Position numbers and translations under genes: made by a program. Below are positions 43,776 through 53,500 of a stretch of 64,000 nt of DNA, one piece after another. This stretch comes from Agromyces salentinus (lineage in GTDB: Bacteria > Actinomycetota > Actinomycetes > Actinomycetales > Microbacteriaceae): positions 86,177 through 150,176 of the forward strand of contig NZ_WBIR01000010.1 of the NCBI RefSeq assembly GCF_009749395.1, in the 5' to 3' direction. Under the pieces are notes generated by a model. The model searched no databases. It worked only from the letters and a program-made list of their open reading frames with translations, and had not been told where the DNA came from. How positions within the stretch are numbered: the stretch's first letter is position 1; each line of letters begins with the position of its first letter.

Positions 43776-45281
43776 TCAGCGCCCTTCGCCTTCGATGCGT
43801 GCCCGGTCGGTCGCGGCATCCGCAAGCCCCGGCTCGTCGCTCAGGTCCCACGGGCTCGACAGCGTGCCGCGGATGGCGGTGGCCGCGGCCACGAGCGGGG
43901 AGACGAGGTGCGTGCGACCGCCCTTGCCCTGCCGCCCCTCGAAGTTGCGGTTCGAGGTCGATGCGCAGCGCTCGCCGGGAGCCAGTTGGTCGGGATTCAT
44001 GCCGAGGCACATCGAGCAGCCGGCGAACCGCCATTCGGCGCCGAACGCCTCGAACACCTTGTCGAGTCCCTCGGCCTCGGCCTCGAGGCGGACGCGGGCG
44101 GACCCGGGAACGACCATGACGCGCACGCCGTCGGCCTTCTGCTTGCCCTGGATGATCGAGGCGAACGCACGGAGGTCCTCGATGCGGCTGTTCGTGCAGG
44201 AGCCCATGAAGACGGCGTCGACGCGGATCTCCTTCAGCGGCGTACCGGGCTCGAGGTCCATGTACTCGAGGGCCCGCTCGGCGGCGGCGCGCTCGTGCTG
44301 GTCGTCGATGGCGGCCGGGTCGGGCACCGACTCGGAGAGCGACACGCCCTGGCCCGGGTTGGTGCCCCAGGTGACGAACGGCTCGAGCACGTCGGCGTCG
44401 ATCGACACCTCGGCGTCGAACTCGGCCCCCTCGTCGGTGGCGAGCGTCTTCCAGTACTCGACGGCCACGTCCCAGTCGTCGCCCTCCGGCGCGTGGGCGC
44501 GACCCTTCAGGTAGGCGAACGTCGTCTCGTCGGGAGCGACCATGCCGGCGCGGGCACCGGCCTCGATCGACATGTTGCAGATGGTCATGCGACCGTCCAT
44601 CGAGAGCGAGCGGATGGCGCTGCCGCGGTATTCGAGCACGTAGCCCTGGCCACCGCCGGTGCCGATCTTCGCGATGACGGCGAGGATGATGTCCTTCGCC
44701 GTGACGCCGGGACGGAGGCTGCCCTCGACGTTGATCGCCATGGTCTTGAACGGCTTCAGCGGCAGCGTCTGCGTGGCGAGCACGTGCTCGACCTCGCTCG
44801 TGCCGATGCCGAACGCCATCGCGCCGAACGCGCCGTGCGTGGACGTGTGCGAGTCGCCACACACGACGGTGATGCCCGGCTGCGTGAGGCCGAGTTGCGG
44901 CCCGACGACGTGCACGATGCCCTGCTCCTTGTCGCCGAGCGAGTGCAGGCGGATGCCGAACTCGGCCGCGTTGCGGCGCAGGGTCTCGATCTGGGTTCGG
45001 CTCGTCAGGTCGGCGATGGGCTTGTCGATCGCGAGCGTCGGGGTGTTGTGGTCCTCGGTGGCGATCGTGAGGTCGGGCCGCCGCACCGGACGGCCGGCCA
45101 CGCGGAGGCCGTCGAAGGCCTGCGGGCTCGTGACCTCGTGCACGAGGTGCAGGTCGATGTAGATGAGGTCGGGAGTGCCGTCCTCGCCCTTCTTGACCAG
45201 GTGGGCGTCCCAGACCTTCTCGGCCAGTGTGCGCGGACGTGATTCCGGCGTCGTGACGCCGTTGATGGGTACTGCGTTCAT
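43776..45281 (-). CDS. leuC: 3-isopropylmalate dehydratase large subunit
   Basis: A 501-residue LeuC. The [4Fe-4S] ligands are visible as the Cys in GSCTNSR and the pair in [31 protein letters not shown] and [17 protein letters not shown] are substrate blocks. The start ATG 45281 follows GAGGAAG. A short Leu-rich reading frame 58 nt upstream (45340-45393) suggests attenuation control. Confidence 0.97.
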   Translation of the reverse strand: MNAVPINGVTTPESRPRTLAEKVWDAHLVKKGEDGTPDLIYIDLHLVHEVTSPQAFDGLRVAGRPVRRPDLTIATEDHNTPTLAIDKPIADLTSRTQIETLRRNAAEFGIRLHSLGDKEQGIVHVVGPQLGLTQPGITVVCGDSHTSTHGAFGAMAFGIGTSEVEHVLATQTLPLKPFKTMAINVEGSLRPGVTAKDIILAVIAKIGTGGGQGYVLEYRGSAIRSLSMDGRMTICNMSIEAGARAGMVAPDETTFAYLKGRAHAPEGDDWDVAVEYWKTLATDEGAEFDAEVSIDADVLEPFVTWGTNPGQGVSLSESVPDPAAIDDQHERAAAERALEYMDLEPGTPLKEIRVDAVFMGSCTNSRIEDLRAFASIIQGKQKADGVRVMVVPGSARVRLEAEAEGLDKVFEAFGAEWRFAGCSMCLGMNPDQLAPGERCASTSNRNFEGRQGKGGRTHLVSPLVAAATAIRGTLSSPWDLSDEPGLADAATDRARIEGEGR

Positions 45282-45339
45282 GCGTTCGCTTCCTCAGGAA
45301 AAGTGGACAGCCGACAGCAGACTCCGCGACGGGTTCGGC

Positions 45340-45393
45340 CTAGAACGAGGCCCCGCCGCGGCAGCGAAGGAGAAGACGGGCTGCGCGCACCAT
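45340..45393 (-). CDS. Leucine leader peptide upstream of leuCD (attenuator candidate)
   Basis: A 17-codon frame encoding MVRAARLLLRCRGGASF with three consecutive Leu codons CTT-CTC-CTT; CTT is rare in this genome, which favours CTC and CTG. It lies between the FHA gene stop (45400) and leuC, entirely in non-coding space. TAGCCT lies just upstream, 3 nt from the ATG and 6 nt from the following GTG, fitting a leaderless start. A GGCCT/AGGCC hairpin (about 45337-45352) covers the peptide's end. Leu-codon leaders controlling leu genes are known in actinobacteria. Confidence 0.6.
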   Translation of the reverse strand: MVRAARLLLRCRGGASF

Positions 45394-45399
45394 GACAGG

Positions 45400-46002
45400 C
45401 TACACCGTCAATCCGCTGGTCCGACGCAGGGTCAGGGCGAGGTCACCGAGCCGGAGGACGGACCCCGGTTCGACCTCGGCGGGTGCCCCCGCGTCGAGCA
45501 CGGTGACCTCGCCGCCTCCGGCCTGGACCGCGACCCCGTTGGTCGAATGCAGGTCGGTGACGATGACGCGGCCCTCTCGCACCTCGATGAGCGCATGCGT
45601 CTTCGACACCGTCTTCGTCGGGTCGGCGACGGCGATCGGCCGCGCGTCGGCGTGCGCGTGGTCGGCCACCGGATTGCGGCCGAGCACGTACGTGCCCGAG
45701 ATCGCGATCGCGACGCCGTCGGCGCCGATGAGGTCGAACGTGGGCGCCGCGGCCGGGACCGGCGGCGGCGGCGAGCGGAACGCCGGTGGCATGGTCAGCT
45801 CCGCGGGCGGAGCGGGCGGCGGTGACGTGGTGGATGGCGGGGCAGTCGGCAGCGGGGTGAACGACGGCAGCTGACGGATGGGCGCCGCCTGGACGGTCCG
45901 GTCGGTCGGCCCGGTGACGCCCTCGGTCGTCTGCGCCGGCGGCTCGTCGGGCGCATTCGGGATCAGCCCCGGCGGGGGGACGATGAACTCCGGTGCGGTC
46001 AC
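45400..46002 (-). CDS. FHA domain protein with proline-rich N-terminus
   Basis: A 200-residue protein. The first 85 residues are Pro/Ala/Thr-rich and disordered, with several Thr that could be kinase targets. The C-terminal FHA domain has the canonical phosphothreonine-reading set: YVLGRNP, SKTHALIEV and LHSTNGV. The GTG at 46002 is leaderless-type. It closes the block of kinase, phosphatase and MoxR-module genes and precedes leuC. It may recruit a phosphorylated partner to the envelope module upstream; this is inferred. Confidence 0.9.
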   Translation of the reverse strand: MTAPEFIVPPPGLIPNAPDEPPAQTTEGVTGPTDRTVQAAPIRQLPSFTPLPTAPPSTTSPPPAPPAELTMPPAFRSPPPPVPAAAPTFDLIGADGVAIAISGTYVLGRNPVADHAHADARPIAVADPTKTVSKTHALIEVREGRVIVTDLHSTNGVAVQAGGGEVTVLDAGAPAEVEPGSVLRLGDLALTLRRTSGLTV

Positions 46003-46008
46003 GACGGC

Positions 46009-46014
46009 ATTCTA
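46009..46014 (-). promoter_or_regulatory. Leaderless-type -10 TAGAAT, formed with the upstream stop codon
   Basis: TAGAAT on the minus strand ends 6 nt before the GTG of the FHA gene; its TAG is the stop codon of the transglutaminase-like gene. Confidence 0.55.
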
Positions 46015-48303
46015 CCGGCGGCGACCCATTCGGTACCGGGCGATGAACCGCCGTGTCCGGCCGACGGCCGCTGCGACAGCGGCTGCTGCGGCATCCGCCT
46101 CGTTCCAGCGCGTGACGACCGTCTCGGACGCCACCGGCTCGCCGTCGAAGACGTCGCGGTCCACGCTCGCCGCGAGACCCGTCAGGTGCAGCGAGCCGTC
46201 CTCGGTGGCCGTCGCGACCCCCTGGTCGGCGGCCTGGCGTTCGAGCGCACGCGCCGTCTGCAGCCGCGAGGACCTCGCCGGCGGTTCGAAGCCGAGCTCC
46301 GCGTACCGGTCGACGAGTTCGTCCCAGGCGGCAGCGGCGGCGACCTCGTTGGGGCGCGCCCGACGCTTGCGACGCCGCCTCGCCTTCGCCAGGGTGACGA
46401 AGAGCATCGGCAGGAAGATGATCGCGAGCGGGATGCCGAGCGACGCGGTCGCGACCCAGACCCAGCCCGGAATCCGGAACTCGCGGTCCTTGTCCTCATC
46501 GTCGGTGTCGTCGATCTCGACCGTCGACAGCAGTTCGTCCTCGACGGCCTCCGCGCGCGGGGGCTGGCGCACCTGCGGCTGCGGCTCGGACTTCGGCTTG
46601 GGCGTCTGCTCCTGCGGGACGTCGACCTCGTCGGGCGTGGGCCGGAAGGAGACCCAGCCGACGCCCTCGAACGGCACCTCCACCCACGCGGTGACGTCCT
46701 CGCCGAGCACATCGACCGAGTCCTCGTCCTCGCCGATCTCCGGCGCGAAGCCCATGACCACCCTCGCCGGGTATCCGAGCTGGCGCGCCATGAGGGCCAT
46801 GGCCGCCGCGTACTGCTCCTCGTCGCCGACCATCGAGGAGCGCGTGAACAGCTCGATGAGTCGATCGGCGCCGTGGCCGGCGCGCGAGGCGACGGCGTCG
46901 GAGGCCAGCCCGTGGCTCAGGAACCCGTTGGTCTTCAGTCCCCGCTCGATGTTGCGGAGCTGCTCGATCGGCGTGACGGCATCACCCGCGTACTCCTCGC
47001 CCTTCGCCGTGACGACGTCGGGGACGTTCTCGACGGGCGGCAGCTCGATCAGGGCGACCGGAACGTCCGCGAGCTCGCCGTCGCTCGGTTCGGCCTGCAC
47101 GCGCGCGTCGAGGCGGTAGCTCGCGCCCTCGTCGACGCCGCTCGTGAGCACGGCCGTTCCCGCGGCCGCGTTGTAGCGCAGGTCTCCCGTGCGCGCGGCG
47201 GAGTCGGCGTCGTCGAGGAGCAGGTCCGAACCGTACCCCACGGTCGGCAGCCACACGTCTGCGTACGACTGCACGTCGACCTGGATCGAACGCGCGCTGC
47301 CGAGCGTCGCGAGCTGGGGCTGCGGCAGCGTGGGCCCGGTGATGGCGTAGCCGCCGTCGTCATCGGAGTCCCCCGGCCCGGCGACGTTCCAGAGTCGTCC
47401 GGTGTACGAGTTCATCGACGCCAGCCGGATGGAGTCGCCGGGTTCCAGCCCCGTGACCGTGAACAGGGGCTCCTCGGCGAGGTCCTTCGTGTAGTTGCGG
47501 AATCCGGCGAGCGGACTCGGGAACTCGAGCGGGTCGAACGGCGGAACGATCTTCTCGCGGAGGACGAACCGGTCGGGTGTGACCGGCGCGACGGCCAGGC
47601 CGGCCACGGCGCCGATCACCACGGCACCCGCCACGACGATCGCGGAGCCCCTGACCTTCTGCGATCGGAGCTTTCGCGCCCCGGCCCCGTCGGTCTCGAC
47701 ATCCGCGCCACGGCGCCATGCGAGCCAGACGAGCGCGATCACCGCGAACGCGACGCCTCGGAGGCCCGCGAAGAACGCCTCGTCCGTGCCGAGCAGGATG
47801 CCGGAGACGAACAGGAGCACCGGCCCGATCAGGATCACGGCGCTGCGCAGCACCGTGCGCCGGCGCGGGAGCCACCGCAGCACGAGCATGGAGCCGACCA
47901 GGGAGACCACCCACGCGGCGAAGTACGGGACGACGGCCACGTAATAGGGGGCCTCGACCGGCGTGCCGATGGTCAGGATGTCCGCCCAGCCGTAGACCGC
48001 GCCGATCGCGAGGCCCGCGAGCGAGGTCACGCTCGGCAGGACGAGGAAGAGCGCGGCATCCGGCATCGTGAACGGCGTGCCGAGCACGAAGTAGGCGGCG
48101 AGCCCGAGGAGCACCGTGGTGAGCACGCCGAGGCGGAGCAGGGTCCCGACGAGCGCGGCGAGCGTGCCGATGACCAGGCCGGCTGCCGCCGCGAGGAGGA
48201 AGTCGAGGTCGCCGAAGCTCGTCTCGTACCCGGCGATCGCGAGGAGCGAGAGGACGGCCAGGACGACGAGGTCGGTCACGGCGGAGCGGGATGGGCGTGT
48301 CAT
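46012..48303 (-). CDS. Membrane transglutaminase-like protein with lost catalytic triad (pseudoenzyme)
   Basis: A 763-residue paralogue of the protein at 26541-28865. About seven N-terminal membrane helices, an external transglutaminase-like core, one late helix (about residue 610) and a charged cytoplasmic tail (RRRRKRRARPNEVAAAAAW). At the catalytic positions it has E495 (GDEEQYA, where Cys is expected), T538 (VTAWVEV, where His is expected) and R554 (SFRPTP, where Asp is expected). The fold-defining residues around them are kept. It overlaps the DUF58 gene by ATGA. It probably binds rather than cleaves or links peptides. Confidence 0.9.
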   Translation of the reverse strand: MTRPSRSAVTDLVVLAVLSLLAIAGYETSFGDLDFLLAAAAGLVIGTLAALVGTLLRLGVLTTVLLGLAAYFVLGTPFTMPDAALFLVLPSVTSLAGLAIGAVYGWADILTIGTPVEAPYYVAVVPYFAAWVVSLVGSMLVLRWLPRRRTVLRSAVILIGPVLLFVSGILLGTDEAFFAGLRGVAFAVIALVWLAWRRGADVETDGAGARKLRSQKVRGSAIVVAGAVVIGAVAGLAVAPVTPDRFVLREKIVPPFDPLEFPSPLAGFRNYTKDLAEEPLFTVTGLEPGDSIRLASMNSYTGRLWNVAGPGDSDDDGGYAITGPTLPQPQLATLGSARSIQVDVQSYADVWLPTVGYGSDLLLDDADSAARTGDLRYNAAAGTAVLTSGVDEGASYRLDARVQAEPSDGELADVPVALIELPPVENVPDVVTAKGEEYAGDAVTPIEQLRNIERGLKTNGFLSHGLASDAVASRAGHGADRLIELFTRSSMVGDEEQYAAAMALMARQLGYPARVVMGFAPEIGEDEDSVDVLGEDVTAWVEVPFEGVGWVSFRPTPDEVDVPQEQTPKPKSEPQPQVRQPPRAEAVEDELLSTVEIDDTDDEDKDREFRIPGWVWVATASLGIPLAIIFLPMLFVTLAKARRRRKRRARPNEVAAAAAWDELVDRYAELGFEPPARSSRLQTARALERQAADQGVATATEDGSLHLTGLAASVDRDVFDGEPVASETVVTRWNEADAAAAAVAAAVGRTRRFIARYRMGRRR

Positions 48304-49598
48304 GGGCGGACCCTCCCGACGAGACCGGCGAGGTCGGTCAGGGCGCCGACCGTGACGACCGTCGTGCCGGCCACCTTCGCGATGCGGGAGGTCGCGCCCG
48401 CCTCGACGCGGAACGCGAGCGTCTGGGTGTCCGGTCCGAACACCGTCTCGGCGGAACGGAACTCGCCGAGGGGCACGGTCGAACCCGCGATGATGATCGC
48501 GACGCTCGGCGGCGGCAGGCGCTTGGTGCGGTCGCGCACGAAGGACCTGATCGACTCGAAGGCGTCGACCGCGGGCTCGATGCGACTCGTGTCGTCGAGG
48601 AGCGAGGTCGGGGTGGCGGTGCGGAGCGTGAGGTGCTCGGTCAGGATGTCGGCGCGCGTGGCGTCGCGGATCACCTGCACTGCCAGCGAGGCGAGCACGG
48701 AGACGCCGAGCTCGAACTCGTCGTCGGAGGCGTAGTGGCCGCGTTCGGTGCACTGGAGCAGGGCGAGCTGCGAGCGCCGCGTCTCCTCGAACTGCCGGAC
48801 CATGAGCGTCCCCGTGCGTGCGGAGGTGCGCCAGTGCACGTTCCGCAGCGGGTCGCCGGGCTGGTAGGCGCGCAGCGCATGGAAGGAGATGTCGTTGTCG
48901 GTGATCGTCTTCGTGATCTCGCCCTCGAGATCGCGCACGAGCCCGGCGGCCGACGGCTTCAACCTGGCCGTGACCGGGTGCACGAACAGCTCGACCGGGT
49001 CGCTCCAGCGCACGATGCGGCGGAGGAGCCCGAGCTGGTCGCCGCGGACCGAGATCGCGGGGCCGGCGACGATCACGGCGCGACGGGACGTGGGCACGGC
49101 GAAGAGCTCCTCGTGCTCCCCCGCAGCGGGGAGTGCGGGAACGATGAACTCGGCCAGCCCGGCGCCGACCGGCAGTTCCATGCGGGACGGGATCGACGCC
49201 TTCTGCCCGATGTTCGTGACCGCGAGCCGGCCGAACGCGCGCTCACCCGCGACGACCCGCGTGGGCTGCAGTGCCACCTGGACCCGGTAGTGCATGCGGC
49301 CGAAGGCGAACGGGATGCTCACGAGGAGCGCGGCGAGCAGGGTGGCGCCGAGGAACACGAGTTCGATCCAGCCGAACACGGCGGCTCCGATGAACGCGAC
49401 GAGTGCGATCAGCAGGATGAGCCACCCGGTCAGTGACACCACGCCGGTGACGGGCTCAGCCCAGTCGGCGGCCCTTCTGCCGGCGCCGACGAGCACCGTT
49501 CCGGTCGAGCGGGCGGATGCCGCGAGCGAACGCCCGACGGCCCGTGCGGCGATGCGCGCCTGCGACGGGGGTCGGGGCGCGCGCGGCTCCGCGCTCAT
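48300..49598 (-). CDS. DUF58 domain protein (module 2)
   Basis: A 432-residue MoxR partner with two adjacent membrane helices (about residues 54-95: LTGWLILLIALVAFIGAAVF and the next) and the DUF58 core HALRAYQPGDPLRNVHWRTSARTGTLMVRQFEE. It overlaps both neighbours by 4 nt (ATGA), making MoxR-DUF58-transglutaminase a single translational unit. Confidence 0.92.
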   Translation of the reverse strand: MSAEPRAPRPPSQARIAARAVGRSLAASARSTGTVLVGAGRRAADWAEPVTGVVSLTGWLILLIALVAFIGAAVFGWIELVFLGATLLAALLVSIPFAFGRMHYRVQVALQPTRVVAGERAFGRLAVTNIGQKASIPSRMELPVGAGLAEFIVPALPAAGEHEELFAVPTSRRAVIVAGPAISVRGDQLGLLRRIVRWSDPVELFVHPVTARLKPSAAGLVRDLEGEITKTITDNDISFHALRAYQPGDPLRNVHWRTSARTGTLMVRQFEETRRSQLALLQCTERGHYASDDEFELGVSVLASLAVQVIRDATRADILTEHLTLRTATPTSLLDDTSRIEPAVDAFESIRSFVRDRTKRLPPPSVAIIIAGSTVPLGEFRSAETVFGPDTQTLAFRVEAGATSRIAKVAGTTVVTVGALTDLAGLVGRVRP

Positions 49599-50563
49599 GC
49601 GGCGCGGTACGCGGGCGGTGCGACGTCGACCAGGACGGAGGAGACGATGTCCTCGGCCGTGGCGCCGGCGAATTCTGCCTCGGGGTCGACGATGATGCGG
49701 TGGGCCAGCACGGCGACGGCGAGCTCGCGCACGTCGTCGGGCGTGACGTAGGTGCGACCGTGCCCGATCGCCCAGGTCTTCGTCGCCCGCGCGAGCGCGA
49801 GCGCGCCGCGCATGCTCACGCCGAGTGCGGAGTCCTTGTGCTCGCGGGTACCGGTGACGATCTCGTTCAGGTAGCCGAGGACGGCTGCGTCGACGTACAC
49901 CTCGGAGGCGAGCTGCGCCATGGTGGTGACCGAGCTCGACGCGATGATCGGCGACACCTTCGAGGCGCGCGCCCGGTTCGCCGAGTCGAGGAGCAGCGTG
50001 ACCGCGGTCTCGTGGTCGGGGTACCCGAGCGAGGTCTTGATGAGGAATCGGTCGAGCTGCGCCTCGGGCAGCGAGTAGGTGCCCGCCTGCTCGACGGGGT
50101 TCTGGGTCGCGATGACCATGAACGGGCTGCCGACCTCGTACCCGACGCCGTCGACGGTGACGCGGCCCTCCTCCATGACCTCCAGGAGCGCGGACTGGGT
50201 CTTCGGGCTGGCGCGGTTGATCTCGTCGGCCAGCACGATCGACGCGAAGATCGGCCCGCGGTGGAACTCGAAGTGCCCCTTGCCCTGGTCGAAGATCGTC
50301 ACGCCCGTGACATCCGAGGGCAGTAGGTCGGGCGTGAACTGGATGCGCGAGTGCGTGCCGTCGAGCGTGTTGGCGAGCGCCTTCGCGAGCACCGTCTTGC
50401 CCGTGCCCGGGAAGTCCTCGAGGAGCACGTGCCCGTCGGAGAGCAGCGCCGTCACCACGAGTTCGATCGTCGGCCGCTTGCCGAGGATCGCCTGGTCGAT
50501 GTTGTCGACGAGCTTCGAGAAGGCGTCCTGGAACCAGGTCGCCTGTTCTTGCGTTACTGCCAT
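49595..50563 (-). CDS. MoxR family AAA+ ATPase (module 2)
   Basis: A 322-residue MoxR ATPase: Walker A EDFPGTGKTVLAKALA, Walker B IVLADEINRASPKTQSALLE, and MVIATQNPVEQAGTYSLPEAQLDRF. ATG 50563 is chosen for GAGG 8 nt upstream; a GTG at 50599 overlapping the Ig-like gene stop is the alternative. It follows the giant surface protein gene by 22 nt, suggesting it assists that protein's assembly or function. Confidence 0.94.
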   Translation of the reverse strand: MAVTQEQATWFQDAFSKLVDNIDQAILGKRPTIELVVTALLSDGHVLLEDFPGTGKTVLAKALANTLDGTHSRIQFTPDLLPSDVTGVTIFDQGKGHFEFHRGPIFASIVLADEINRASPKTQSALLEVMEEGRVTVDGVGYEVGSPFMVIATQNPVEQAGTYSLPEAQLDRFLIKTSLGYPDHETAVTLLLDSANRARASKVSPIIASSSVTTMAQLASEVYVDAAVLGYLNEIVTGTREHKDSALGVSMRGALALARATKTWAIGHGRTYVTPDDVRELAVAVLAHRIIVDPEAEFAGATAEDIVSSVLVDVAPPAYRAA

Positions 50564-50585
50564 TGGGTTGTCCTCATCTTGGTCG

Positions 50586-53500
50586 TTACCAGCCGTCACG
50601 TATTCCGCCGACCTCGGCGTAGCCCTGATCCCCGCAGAAGGCGGACGGGGTGCTGCCGCTCCAACCGCCGCTCCACGACCCGTGTCCGCTCCCGTTCACG
50701 TTGATCCTCGGCTTGGTGTTCAGCTCGGAGCTGTTGCAGTACAGCGTCACCGTCACGGTGGAGTTGGCCGGGAAGTTGTCCACGGACACGTTGAAGAACC
50801 AGCAGGTTCCATTGCAGTTGCCGTACGTGCCGTGGTACGGGCCCATTGCCGAACCCTTGGTCAAGGTCACGGATCTCGGTGGCGGCGGCCTCGTGTCGAC
50901 CCCCACGCTCGTGCCCGCCGCCGGCCCGGTCTTCCGGCTGCCGTCGTTCGTCGCCGTCACGCTCACCTGGTGCGAGCCCGCGCCGACATTGCCGAACGAC
51001 GTCTGCGTGCCACTGACGGTCTTCGTCGAGCCGCCGAGGGACACCGTGTAGGTCACGCCGCCACCGCCGGTGTCGGCCGGAGGGTTCCATCTCACGGTGA
51101 CCGTCGCCGGCGCGTAGCCGTCTGCGCCGGCGCTCACGTCGCGCGGCGCCGACGGCGTGCCGTACGGTGTCACGCCCCCGCTCGCGACGGACCAGGCTCC
51201 CCAGCCCTTGTGCTCGTTCTGAGCACGCACGGAGAAGGTGTACGTGGTGCCGTTCGTCAGCTGCCCGATGTCGAGCGCGTTGACGTCGGCCCCGACGACG
51301 CGGGATCCGCCGCCGCCCTCGGTCCAACGGACTTCGTAGTTCGTCAGCGGCGAGTTGTTGGTGGCGGGCGCACTCCACGTGACCCGGGCCGCCGCGTCGC
51401 TCGCCGAGGCTCCGGGCTGGTTCGGTGCGTCCGGTGGCGCGCGGACGATCACCGTGACGCGACCCTGGGTCTCGCGGAGCGGGTCCTTCGTGCCGTCCTG
51501 GATGCGGTAGATGACGCTCAGCGTGCCGGTGAAGGCCGCGCCCGTGCGGACCGTGATGCCGTCGGCCGTGAACGACGCAGTCGCCGCCGACCCGACGTCG
51601 GCCTGGTCGACCTCGGCCGCGACGACCCGAAGCGGCACGCCGTCCTGCTCGAACGGATTGAAGTCGTTCGCGAGCACATCGATGGCGCGGCTGTCGCTCC
51701 GATCCATCTCGATGTTGAGGTCGTCGTTCGCCTTCGGCATGGCGCGCGAGGACGACACGACCTTGACGTCGACGTAGCCGGGCACCGTGAACTCGTTGAA
51801 GTTCACGTCGAACTCCAGCCGAGTCGTCGTGCCGGGCTGCACTCCCAGGGGCGCGGACATGCGGAGCGTCGCGCCGTCGACGATCTCGGCCTCGATGTCG
51901 GCGCTCGTGCCGTTGAGGTTCGTGTACGTGATGCGCTCGATGTTGTCGGGGTTCGGTTGGTCGCTCGACTGGCGGAGGTCGATCTCGATCGCCTTCTCGC
52001 CGGCCTCGATCTCTTCGGCACGCGGCGTGAACGTCGGCGGCGAGTCGTTGAACTCGGGGTCGCCGACGGTGATCGGCAGCGTCAGGATGGCCGTGCGACC
52101 GATGGGATCATCGGCGCCCTTGCCGTCGGTGACCTCGAAGGTCAGCGAGGCCTGTCCGCGATAGTCGGTGCGCGGGATGTACTGCAGGTCCGTGCCGTCG
52201 ACGTAGGGGTTCTCGTCGGTGGCCGTCGCGTTCGCCGTGAGGATGAGGGCCGGGTTGCCCGAGGGCACCTCGACGAGCTCGTTGACGCTCCACGCGATCT
52301 CGCCGTTCATCGGCACGATGATCGGGTCGAGGTCCTTGAGGTACGGAGCCGGGAACTTCGCCTTCTCCTCGGCGGCCAGCTCTTCGGGGGTCTTCGGCTT
52401 CTCGGTCGGCGGCGGCGTCTCGAGGGTCTCCTCGACGGTGGCGTCACCGGCCGGCACCGGCGGCACGATGACGAACGCCATCGCCGAGAGGTCGTCGAGT
52501 TCGTTCGTGAGCCGGTACGCGACGGCATAGCGCTCACGGCCCGGCTCGACGGTGATGCGGCCCGCGCCGTCGATCTCGGCCTTCGAGGCGTTCGGACCCT
52601 CGGCGGTCACGACGAGGTCTTCGACGAGCCCGCCCGGGTTCGTCGCGTCGGACAGGGTGCTGACGGTGATCTTCTCGCCGTCGAGCACCTCCTCGGGCTC
52701 GATGACCTGGTCTTCGGCGGTCGGCGGCAGGATGACGGCGTCCTCCGTGACGGCGATCTGCAGGAACGCGGCATCCGCACCGCCGTGCCCGTTCGAGATC
52801 TCGTACCGGATCGTGTATGCGCCCTCTTCGTCGGGTGCCTCGACGACGACCCGGCGCCGGTCGCGGATCTCGGCCGTGAGTCCCTTGTCGACGTCGGCGA
52901 GCTTGGCCACGTGCAGGCTGTAGCCGCTCGGGTCGGAGTCGTTCAGCAGCACCTCGACCGAGGCGGTGCGACCGGGCTTCATCTCGATCGCGTCGTCGAC
53001 CGCCGTGGGCGGGAGCTGCACGGGCGGCCTCGGGATCACGCCGATGCGGATCGTGCCGGTCGCCGTGGCGCCGTACGTGTCGCGCACCTCGTACTCGAAG
53101 GTGTCGGTGCCCGCGGAACCCGGCAGCGCCTCGTAGGTCAGCGACGTGCTCGTGCGATCGATGAGTCGACCGAGGGACGGTGCGACGGTGATTCCCGTGA
53201 GGCTCACCGAATCGCCCTCGGGGTCGAGGCCGTCGAGCGGGACGTCGATCTTGACCGCCGAGCCCGCGAACGTGCGGGAGGTGATCGGGGTCGGCAGCGG
53301 CGGCCGGTTGTCGTCGGCGTTGCGGGCGACGACCGTGATCGTGAGGGATGCCTTGGCGGTCTGCTCGGCATCGTCGCCGAGGGTGTACTTCAGGCTGTAG
53401 ACCCCTGGCTCCTCGGGCGCCTGGTATCGCACGGTGTCGTCGTCGACGAACGCGAGGCCCTTCAGGTCGTCGCTGACCGAGAGCTCGGGCAGCACGTGGA

